DNA of 64,000 bases, from assembly GCF_046630445.1 (NCBI RefSeq), contig NC_092333.1, positions 4,894,501 to 4,958,500 on the forward strand. Direction: 5' to 3'. The stretch's first letter is position 1. Each line of letters begins with the position of its first letter. Below the pieces are notes generated by a model. That model was not told the DNA's origin and made no database searches. It was given only the letters and a program-made list of their open reading frames with translations. The DNA comes from Rutidosis leptorrhynchoides (lineage: Eukaryota > Streptophyta > Magnoliopsida > Asterales > Asteraceae). Below are positions 1 to 8,384 of the stretch, piece after piece. Both the position numbers and the translations under genes were made by a program.

Positions 1-421
1 CTTTTGGATTTGATTAGGATTGGGTAGCGTATCCCCAATTCCATGCTCGGTCTTTATTTAATGTTAAAATTAATGTGGCCGAAAACTCGTAGTTTTGTAC
101 GAAAGTTGTAAAACGGTCGATGTGGGCCCAGTGTCGTAAAACTCGGTTTTTATTATGGAAAACTCTTAGTTTTAATTATTATAACATATTGCGAAAGCGT
201 TTTGGTTTAAAAGTGTCGGGAAGCGGGTTTTCCGTCCGCGTGTAAATGTAAAGCTGAACAGAATTTTGCAGTTGTTCTGGACGCCATCCCAGATGGCTGG
301 ACGCCGTCCCAGTCTTCAGAACTGGACGCCGTCCAGATAGCTGGACGCCGTCCAGATGTGCTGCTCCAGAATTTTTTTTTTATGACACGTTTTTGGTCGG
401 ATAACGGGTTGGGTTGTTACA
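1..421 (+). repeat. A1 5' LTR, 3' portion only
   Basis: Matches 6182-6602 almost base for base and ends in TTACA directly before the primer site. The first ~1950 bases of this LTR lie outside the window. Confidence 0.92.
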
Positions 422-423
422 AG

Positions 424-435
424 TGGTATCAAAGC
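424..435 (+). other. Primer binding site of A1
   Basis: TGGTATCAAAGC begins two bases after the LTR. It differs at one base from TGGTATCAGAGC, the complement of the plant initiator-Met tRNA 3' end used by many Ty3/gypsy elements. Confidence 0.85.
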
Positions 436-861
436 ATGGTCTAAGGGATTTAGGTGACTTGAGATAGGTGCCTAGACTTAGACTTTTGTGTGTGCTTAAT
501 TTGTTGCGGGACTTGTAGGAGTACGGGTCGGAATAGGTTATAGTTAGTGCCTTGTTTGTAGGTGGACTAACGTTTATATTAGTAATGCGGATATTATTAA
601 TATATTATTGTGTTGTGATAATAATTCTCGCGTGTTTTTATATCGCGTAGAATTTTGTTTGCGTTTGTTTATATCATCGAGCGAGGTGGTCGTTGTACTA
701 ACGAGTTGATACGGCGTGTGTGCGTAATAAGGACTTGCAAACCTTATTACGGGTGCAAATCGTGTCTAACAAGTGACGTACGACGAGTGTTTAGCAAGAT
801 GGGGCGATGTTATGTGTATAACTTTATACATTCGTGATCTAATCGCTTTGCATTTCTTAGA

Positions 862-1757
862 ATGGCAACGGGAAATGGGATCGAGACGAACGACGTGGTA
901 TTTAACAATAGAGTTGCGGCCGCTGTTGCGGAGCAAATGAGTGCATTTCGAGAAGAAATAGATAGGAGGTATTCCGAATTTCGAAATAGTGGTGAAATGG
1001 AGCATTGTCTTAAGAGCTTCATGAGAACTAAACCTCCGATGTATGACGGGAAACCGGATCCTTTGGTTAGCACCACATGGATTTCGGATGTTGAAGGGTG
1101 TTTTCGTACTATTGAATGCCCTCCCGAGAAAAAGACGAGACTCACTACTAGTTTGTTGCGGGGTAGGGCGAAGGATTGGTTGGATGGTAAGATTGATCTT
1201 ATCGGCGGTGAAGCGTTTATGGCATTATCGTGGGACGAGTTTAGGAAGGAATTCTTCGAGGAGTTCCGGACTTCGGTCGACTTGTCGGAATTGCGTAATG
1301 AGTTGCGAAATTTGCAACAGGGTTCTATGGATTTGAATACTCTCAAGACGACCTTTATGGCGAAGGCTCGTTTTTGCCCGGAGTATTTGGGGAATGATCG
1401 TTTGTTGATGGAGGATTTCTATCAGACTTTGAATGATGACTTGAAGAGTAGTATAGCCGGGGTTACGCGAAGTCGTTTGCGGAATTATTCGCGGTGGCTA
1501 GAGGTTTTGAGTCGTATTCGCGATCGAAGATTGGTGAACCTTCAAGTGAGAGAAGGGTTGTTTCGTATGGTGCTCCAAGTAAGAGGACTAAGGGTCCGAG
1601 TGTGAGCACGGGTGGTACACGGACGAGTATATCAGATTCTAGTGCGTCTAGGTGTTATAATTGTGGCGTGAGGGGTCACAAGTCTTGGGAATGTTCGGTG
1701 CCAAGGGGTGATGGCATGGTGTGCTTCCATTGCCAAGAAGAAGGACATCGTAAGTAA
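862..1757 (+). pseudogene. A1 gag (capsid/nucleocapsid), frameshifted
   Basis: Structural protein of the virus-like particle. The first 200 or so residues from ATG 862 form a Ty3-type capsid: AVAEQM near the start, then FMRTKPPMYDG, TWISDVEGCF, LLRGRAKDWLDG and the FRKEFFEEFR segment (Retrotrans_gag family). A one-base loss near 1455-1465 shifts the frame; the reading continues in the frame open over 1494-1757 with FAELFAVARGFES, matching the unbroken copy in A2. The nucleocapsid part has one intact zinc knuckle, CYNCGVRGHKSWEC, and a second, CFHCQEEGHRK, broken by a TAA stop one codon before the expected EC. No protease or RT follows. The ATG was chosen because it aligns with the A2 gag start. 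Confidence 0.88.
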
Positions 1758-2897
1758 GAGTGTCCCAAGTTAGCGGGGACAGGTGCGGCAAGGAGACGTT
1801 AAGGTACGTTTCATTTTAATAAATATGTCCTTTGATTATTTATTATGTGCCGTTGAGTTGAGTTTATTAGATGCATTATGTTGTGCATGTTATTGATATG
1901 GGTGACGTTCCTAATGGAAGTACCCTATGGTGACGTTTCGATTGTCGGGCGAAGGGCGTAAGACTTGGTGCAACCAAGCATTCCTTAGTATTGGGAATTG
2001 TTTCTACCAAGCCATATGTGTGGGCTTCGGTGTTCGGATATTAAGCACGTGTTCGCATTTGTGTTGAATTGATGAACCTCGAGGTTCGACGGGTGGTTAA
2101 AACCCTTGAGATCGAGAGTTTTGGATCTCGATGTATGTTGGTAAAGGAGTCTACGTGACGCGACATTAGGTGCCTCTTTTATACCTACTAGCGTGGTGTT
2201 CGACTCCGATGGTGTTGAGGTTACATTGTACTTAGGGTACCGGAGAAACCCGTAGGTACATGAGTGACTAGGTGGGAATTTGACAAACTATAGCAATTGG
2301 ATGATTGCGGAATTAAAGTTTGTGTAATTGTGGTACACTTTTCGTTCGAAGTGTTTAGGGAGTGATTGAAATCTTTCGTGTTCTCAAGGTTGGGGCAAGA
2401 TGTGGTGATGGGTCGTGTGAGCCCAATTGTTGGTAAAGTCTACCTTTGGTAGCATTGTACAGTTGTACGAGTTGTGATATTAGAACGTGGTTCCAAGTGG
2501 GGGAGTTACACTCCCACACGAGGAAGTCTTAGTGTGAGATTTCGGGTGATGCTTTTGGTAGATCCGAAAAAATGTTGTCGAGACCTGGTTTTGGTCGATT
2601 TGTGGTAGAGTACAATTTCGGATAAATTGTACTTATGGTTTGGATTTGAATTATCACCGAGGTGGTAATGTGGTAAGTCTCGTTGAGAGATAATGGACGT
2701 GATTGACGAGCAAGGTGAAATCCTTCGGTTAAGGGAGGTGTGTGTAGGATTCTCTTCTAGAGAATTATTGTTTTGTGCCTATGTTTGATATAGGTGGTTC
2801 TTGATCGAGTGTGTGAATGGTTAGTGGTATCCGTTAGGATTCACTATGGCGTAGCAGAGCGCGATGTTACGCTACTCGTCGTTCGAGGCCAAAAGGG
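1758..2897 (+). other. A1 non-coding interior rich in short hairpins
   Basis: No ORF of note, although this is where pol would sit in an autonomous element. Much of it can be recognised in reverse complement in A2 (about 43300-44150). Many short perfect or near-perfect inverted repeats lie end to end, for example CTTGG-TGCAA-CCAAG, GAACCTCGAGGTTC, GAGATC with GATCTC, GGGAGT-TAC-ACTCCC, ATTCTCT-TCT-AGAGAAT and TAGTG with CACTA. See findings. Confidence 0.6.
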
Positions 2898-3206
2898 CGT
2901 TGATTGATGAAGCATGACCTTTAGGGTCTGCTGACTTCATCATGGTTGGTGATTGATGAAGCATGACCTTTAGGGTCTGCTAACTTCATCATGGGAGTAT
3001 GTGATTGGTGGAGCATGACCTTTAGGGTCCGCTGACTTCATCATGAGCGAGGTGTTATATCAGTGAAGCATGACTTTCGGAGTCCGCTGACTTCGTCCGG
3101 TGTTGAGATTGGTGAAGCATGACCTTCGGGGTCCGCTGACTTCATCCTGGGATTATTGATTGGTGGAGCATGACCTTCGGGGTCCGCTGACTTCATCATG
3201 GTAGTG
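2898..3206 (+). repeat. A1 stem-loop minisatellite (GATGAAG...CTTCATC)
   Basis: Six imperfect tandem units of roughly 45-55 bp. Each holds GATGAAG or a variant, then ATGACC, a short loop, GGGTC and CTTCATC. The outer heptamers are inverted repeats of each other, and GACC pairs with GGTC inside. Variants include TTTAGGGTC and TTCGGGGTC loops. Three units occur in A2 at 43149-43290. Confidence 0.85.
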
Positions 3207-3520
3207 GATCGCGTGTGGTTTCGGATTCACGATGACGCGTGTGGTTTCGGTCATCTTATTGTGGAAGTGGATCTCGTGTAGTTCGGATTCACAAATGACT
3301 CGTGTGGTTTCGGTCATTGTATTGAGGAGTGAGTCTCGTGTAGTTCGGATTCACAAATTACTCGTGTAGTTCGGTCATTCCTCGGGGATAGTGACTCTCG
3401 TGTAGTTCGGATTCACTATGGCGCGTGTAGTTCGGCCAATCCCGTTTGTTGTTGTGGTGAAGGTAGTGAGTCGCGTGTAGTTCGGATTCACTAAGGCGCG
3501 TGTATTTTCGGCCAGCCTTC
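3207..3520 (+). repeat. A1 interior hairpin array with TCGTGTAGTTCG loops
   Basis: Repeated modules in which a near-constant loop (TCGTGTAGTTCG, sometimes TCGTGTGGTTTCG) is flanked by different inverted arms, for example TAGTGA with TCACTA, AATGAC with GTCATT and TGGC with GCCA. The same module type recurs in the LTR at 5451-5700. Confidence 0.82.
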
Positions 3521-3524
3521 ATGT

Positions 3525-3690
3525 TGTTTGATCTATTGGTTGTTTTATACACCAATGGTGGGGTCGTAAGGACCATGTCGTGTGATCTATTGGGTGTTTG
3601 ATACACCAATGGTGGGTCGTAAGGACCATGTTGCAGGAACTATCGGTTGTTTTATACACCGATGGTGGGGTCGTGCGGACCATGTTGTAT
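3525..3690 (+). repeat. A1 third hairpin repeat (ATTGG...CCAAT and GGTC...GACC)
   Basis: Three units of about 55-65 bp: (A)TTGG, GTTTTATACA-type loop, CCAAT, then GGTCGTAAGGACC. In the third unit both arms change together to ATCGG and CCGAT. Confidence 0.8.
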
Positions 3691-4214
3691 GATTAGTGAT
3701 GCGATAGCCGTGTTTCGCTCACATGTTAATACGGGTGTGACAGTAGTCGATTTTGTACACCTTGGGATTAGCGTTGCCATAGTCGTTTGGGCGCTATCGG
3801 TTTTAACCGATTGGATTATGATGTTACGGTAGTTGCGTATTGGTCGTATTGCGCACTACAAGGGATGTTTAGCGGTAAGTGTTATTCGTAGGGATTCGTT
3901 AGGATTGGTCTTCATCGTTTCGGGTTGCTGACCTTAGGTTGTGACTTGGTTACTTTAGCATTGTACTTGGTAATGGTACGCTAGAGGTTTGATATCTCGG
4001 TCAGAGATTGGAGGAGTTTTCCCGATGCGAGGGATTGAGCATGGTTTTAGTGCTCGAATTGTGATTTGATAAATCGTGTGTGACGATTTTAGTTGTTAAA
4101 GGTGATTCATTGGGAAGAATTGCTTGGGAAAGTTGGATTGGGACTTATGTTGAGGACCCTTGAGTGTGGTTCGTACGGTTAAGTGACGAGGATCATGAGG
4201 ACGTGATCGATTCT
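3691..4214 (+). other. A1 interior between repeats and polypurine tract
   Basis: About 520 bp with no supported gene. It is conserved in reverse complement in A2 (around 42561-43100). The short ORF at 3647-3832 has no recognisable motif. Confidence 0.5.
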
Positions 4215-4228
4215 AAGTGGGGGAGAGT
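4215..4228 (+). other. A1 polypurine tract
   Basis: AAGTGGGGGAGAGT sits directly against the 3' LTR start (TGTAAGACC). It is identical to the tract of A2 (42547-42560, minus strand). It primes plus-strand DNA synthesis in LTR elements. Confidence 0.85.
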
Positions 4229-4260
4229 TGTAAGACCCTGATTTCTGTTTCAGGCAAATG

Positions 4261-4334
4261 GGATGCCGTCCAAGATTTGGGACGCCGTCCAGCAATGAAA
4301 GGTGGGACGCCGTCCAGGGTTTGGGAAGCCGTCC
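4261..4334 (+). promoter_or_regulatory. GGACGCCGTCC motifs near A1 LTR start
   Basis: Four copies: GGATGCCGTCC (4261), GGACGCCGTCC (4279 and 4305) and GGAAGCCGTCC (4324). The motif is a palindrome around a central C. Matching motifs lie at the other end of the same LTR (6457-6535). Function unknown; the GC content is far above the surroundings. Confidence 0.6.
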
Positions 4335-5450
4335 AACATAACTGGCGGGCCAACTGTTTTAATTAGTTTAAAAAGGGGCAAAATGGTAATTTCACTTGGG
4401 TGCCGGTTTGGAGCCTTCAAGGCTGATTCATTGATCACTTTGGATCATTTCTCACCAACCAAAAACACTCTCAACCTTATCTAGAGAGAGAAGAGAAGTT
4501 TAGAGAGAGAGAGGTGGATTTGGAGAGGAAGGAATCGATTCCTCGCAAAAGCTCGGGTTCTAAAGTTGTTCATCTCGCTCCTAGCTACGTTGTGGTGGTA
4601 TTGGTAAGCTCAAACTCCGAATTTCATTTGTTAAATTTGATATTCAAGTTAGGGTTTTGAGTTAGTTTGTTGTGAAACCCTTTTAGGTGATGAAATAGGT
4701 TTATGGTGACTAGTTATTCTTGTCACTTGGCTGGTTTTGGGTCGGTTGACGATTTGGCCTTGTTTAGGGTTTGATGGTGAGTTTAATCACTAGGTTTAGT
4801 GATTATGGAAGTGTTGGAACACTTTTGGGTGTGTTTGGTTGCCTAATTTTGAAATGGGTCAAATTAGGGTTTTGGTGTCAAAATGGTATGACACGTGTTT
4901 AACACTTGTGTTCGGGCGTAATCGGTGTGTTAGGACCATTTTCACTCGTGTTAGTGGATATTGGTTAGTTTGGGCGCGTTTCGTGCTTGGAAGTGCAAAT
5001 GGGTCGAATTTGCACTAGGTGTCAATTGGGTTGGTTTGTAAGTCAACCCTAATTGTGTTGTTCTGTTTGTGATAATGAAATAGGTACTTTCCATTTGGCG
5101 CGTTGCGGATTACTTGGAAGCATTCATCAAGGCGACTATGTGAGTGTTAATATCCTATGTACATATGTATGTGTAGGATGGGTGCGGGTCGGGTGAAGTG
5201 ATTCTCGGCTATAGAGCTCACTTCACATATAGGTGGATTTGATGGACCTTTGTATGAGTCCAATTGGCACGGTTGTGCGTTTTGGTTGACCACCCTTGGC
5301 GAGGTACACGTTTGTGTGTACGTTATTACACGTGGTTGTGATTTGGATGTTATAACCCCAATGGCGAAGGGTTGATATTGTCGTGATGTGGATAACCCCG
5401 AAGTGGTGGATTTTTACAATCCCGTGATCGTGGGTTTTGGTATTGGAGAA

Positions 5451-5700
5451 GTGAATCTCTTGTAGTTCGGATTCACGATGACGCGTGTAGTTCGGTCATC
5501 TTATCGGAAATGAATCTCGTGTAGTTCGGATTCATGGTGACTCGTGTAGTTCGGTCATCTTATTGAGGTAGTAATCTCGTGTGGTTTCGGATTACTATGG
5601 CTCGTGTAGTTCGGCCAACCTCGATGTCGTGTTATTGAAGATAGCAGTCTCGTGTGTAGGCGGATTTACTAAGGCTCGTGTAGTTCAGCCAATCTTCATT
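5451..5700 (+). repeat. A1 LTR hairpin array with TCGTGTAGTTCG loops
   Basis: Consecutive inverted repeats around a near-constant loop: GTGAATC/GATTCAC (5451, 5470), GATGAC/GTCATC (5477, 5495), ATGAATC/GATTCAT (5510, 5529), AGTAATC/GATTACT (5570, 5590), TGGC/GCCA, and GGCT/AGCC in the last unit. When one arm changes the opposite arm usually changes to match. Confidence 0.85.
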
Positions 5701-5761
5701 GTGGTATTCGGTTCTCGGTATTTGGGTTAAGGGGTTAACCCTGGGTCATTTTTATATATTG

Positions 5762-5762
<1 letters not shown>

Positions 5763-5837
<75 letters not shown>
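5763..5837. repeat. (TA)n microsatellite in A1 LTR
   Basis: About 37 uninterrupted TA units inside the 3' LTR. Confidence 0.97.
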
Positions 5838-5843
<6 letters not shown>

Positions 5844-6456
5844 ATTATCTTGATGTAGCTAACCCTCCGGGTGTAGCTTCTTGGCGTTGTTCACATCGTC
5901 GTGGGTGAACTTACCTTATTTGTTGGCTTTGTTAGCTCGTTGCTTAGTATTTGTACGGTATGCTTAAACTAGCTTGCTTTATGCTTGGATGCTCCGGTAT
6001 GCGGTATTTTTTTATTTGTGTGGCGTATCCATTTTATGCATATATATGTATGTAGTATATTATCATTCACTAAGCATTAGCTTACCCTCTCGTTGTAGAC
6101 TTTTTTATAGATTTGCAAGGATGCGGAGGATCGGGTAAGCGGGAATTAGTGGACTTGCGTAGTTTGCTTTAGAAGACTTGCTTTTGGATTTGATTAGGAT
6201 TGGGTAGCGTATCCCCAATCCCATGCTCGGTCTTTATTTAATGTTAAAATTAATGTGGTCGAAAACTCGTAGTTTTGTACGAAAGTTGTAAAACGGTCGA
6301 TGTGGGCCCGGTGTCGTAAAACTCGGTTTTTATTATGGAAAACTCTTAGTTTTAATTATTATAACATGTTGCGAAAGCGTTTTGGTTTAAAAGTGTCGGG
6401 AAGCGGGTTTTCCGCCCGCGTGTAAATGTAAAGCTGAACAGAATTTTACAGTTGTT

Positions 6457-6535
6457 CTGGACGCCATCCCAGATGGCTGGACGCCGTCCCAGTCTTCAGA
6501 ACTGGACGCCGTCCAGATAGCTGGACGCCGTCCAG
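6457..6535 (+). promoter_or_regulatory. CTGGACGCCGTCCAG palindromes near A1 LTR end
   Basis: Four copies (about 6457, 6477, 6502, 6521). The last two are perfect CTGGACG-C-CGTCCAG; the first two carry CATCCCAG or CGTCCCAG. The same cluster lies at 277-355 in the 5' LTR copy. Confidence 0.65.
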
Positions 6536-6602
6536 ATGTGCTGGTCCAGAAAAAAAAAAATTATGACACGTTTTTGGTCGGATAACGGGTTGGGATGTTA
6601 CA

Positions 6603-8349
6603 AAGACGAGGTCTAAACGGAAAATCATCTACTCGAACCGAACTAACTGAAAATCAACTTTACAGTAGGCCAGGTAGTCTGATAAGTGCCAGAAACAGTA
6701 GCTAAAGGTGTAACGGTGGGTTCTTGGTGCTTGATGCTCATCACGGTTCTCATCCTTGATGCGTATAGCGTCAAGTGTAGAACTCGTTGATGGGTTTGCA
6801 TCATCTTAACCAAGGTTTGACCATCATAACACTAGTGTAAGTCTAAGATAAGTTGCACAACTCACTTAAGAGTTGCATGTAGTTTGATGAACCAAAGTTA
6901 CATCAAGATCTTAGATCCGACACATATATGAGTTCTACTAATATTAAGCTACAACTTGAAAGTAAACTAAATAATCAAGATCATAAGTTGTAGAACATAG
7001 TTCTTAGTTAGATCTTAAAGATCCTAGAATAGAAAGTCTAGATCTAGTGTTCTTAAGTTAGATCCTAAGTTATAATACTTGGATCTTTACTTTAATGAAA
7101 CCATAAGTTATGAAACTTAGATTTTCATCTTGAAAAGTGTATGTAAGCTCATAAGCTCTTGTTTACAACAAAATTAGAAGACCATAAGCTATAGAAACTT
7201 AGATCCAACACAAGTATATGAAGTTATAACTAGAAAGTTATACTTCCATGTTCTTGAACTTACAAAGTTAACTTTGGTTCAAGAAAAATGAGATCAAGAT
7301 TAACTAGTAACACTTGACCAAAATAACAACATCGCAAACTTTAAAGTACTTACAAAAGAAGGAAATAAACTAAAGTACAAGTATTATGTTCATGTTTTGT
7401 TTCATACTTAGGAAGATTTAAATCAAAGTTTGAATCTTAGGATTTAAGTCTACAAACATGAACACAAGTATGATAATGAAACTTATGAACTTTAAATCTT
7501 GAAAACATTTAAATGTAGAACCATAAACTAACAAGTTTAGATTCTTGTTCTTGGTTCTTCATCAAACAAAAGATGGAAGAAAACAAGATTTATGAAGATA
7601 CAAACTAACAAGTTTGATCTTTAATCAACACAACAACAAGTAACTAGTAAATGATGATGATGGAACTTGAATTTAAAAGAAAGAAAATAAGTTTATTACT
7701 TACAAAGTTTTGAGAGAAAAAAGAGAGAAAAAGAGTGCAAGTAAGTATGTGTGTGTAAAAGTGAAGTGAACTAGCAAATAAGTATCAAGAAAAATTGAAA
7801 ATGGAACTCTCCCCATGGAGCCCTAAGTGGACGGTTTTCTCAACAAATGGGGAAGGGTCTAAAGTTAACTTTCAAACATGGGAGAATGGTGTAAGCTTGA
7901 AGTGGTAATAAAGTTAGATGGTGTGGGAATATGGTGTAAGTATACAAGTAACTAGATTCCTTATGACTAATTAATCCATGTTCTTAATCTTAATAATTCA
8001 TTAGCTTAATGATGGGCTAACTAGTCCATTAAGGAAGTAGGGTGGGCTTCCAAGTCCATGTTCATTAATAAAAGGCCCAAGTCCAAAAATGTAACAATTA
8101 ATCAAGTAAAGCTCAAGTAATTAACTAGTAACCTTAGTTAATTAAAAATGATTAATAATAAATAATCATGAATGTAAATAATATTCGAAAATATTATTGG
8201 TGTAAAGTACGTGTGTCACAAAGACAAATCGGGCATGTAAAGTTAAATACGGTAACAAGTAACACGTATAAGGACACATTTATTAAAACGCAAGCATTAA
8301 TAATAAATTATTAATAAATAAACGTTGGAAAAAATCCAGGGTCATTACA
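6603..8349 (-). repeat. B 3' LTR, interrupted by A1
   Basis: Aligns with 27472-29231 along its length, with scattered substitutions. On the minus strand it begins TGTAATGACCCTGG. The rest of the LTR lies left of A1, outside the window. Confidence 0.92.
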
Positions 8350-8366
8350 TTACCCACCTGTTAAAG
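8350..8366 (-). other. B polypurine tract
   Basis: Minus strand reads CTTTAACAGGTGGGTAA directly before the LTR start. It is purine-rich but not pure; placement is by adjacency to the LTR. Confidence 0.6.
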
Positions 8367-8384
8367 AAAATTCGTCCCGAAATT

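Larger units (their letters stand above)
1..6602 (+). mobile_element. Element A1: gag-only LTR retrotransposon (non-autonomous)
   Basis: The window opens inside the 5' LTR. The 3' LTR (4229-6602) repeats the first 421 bases at 6182-6602. Order is 5' LTR, tRNA-iMet-type primer site, gag ORF, about 2.4 kb without coding capacity, polypurine tract, 3' LTR. No protease, RT, RNase H or integrase motif is visible in any frame, so the element has only gag. This is the layout described for TR-GAG elements (terminal-repeat retrotransposons with a GAG domain). It lies inside the 3' LTR of element B: sequence resuming at 6603 aligns with 27472 onward of B's other LTR. By eye the two LTR ends differ at about eight or nine sites plus an A/T-run difference in 421 bp, so it is older than A2. 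Confidence 0.9.
4229..6602 (+). repeat. A1 3' LTR (2374 bp)
   Basis: Starts TGTAAGACC after the polypurine tract and ends GGATGTTACA. It contains GC-rich palindromes at both ends, a hairpin array (5451-5700) and a TA microsatellite. The motif GGATTGGGTAGCGTATCCCCAAT near its end is shared with A2, showing the two are related families. Confidence 0.92.

Noticed and set aside
3647..3832. 61-codon ORF in A1 interior (copy antisense in A2 at 42845-43084)
   Set aside because: The two frames diverge with indels and no shared motif; similarity follows DNA conservation of the interior.
1..6602. Endogenous plant pararetrovirus
   Set aside because: There are true LTRs with PBS and PPT, and no movement protein, coat Cys motif or RT in A1; B has integrase.
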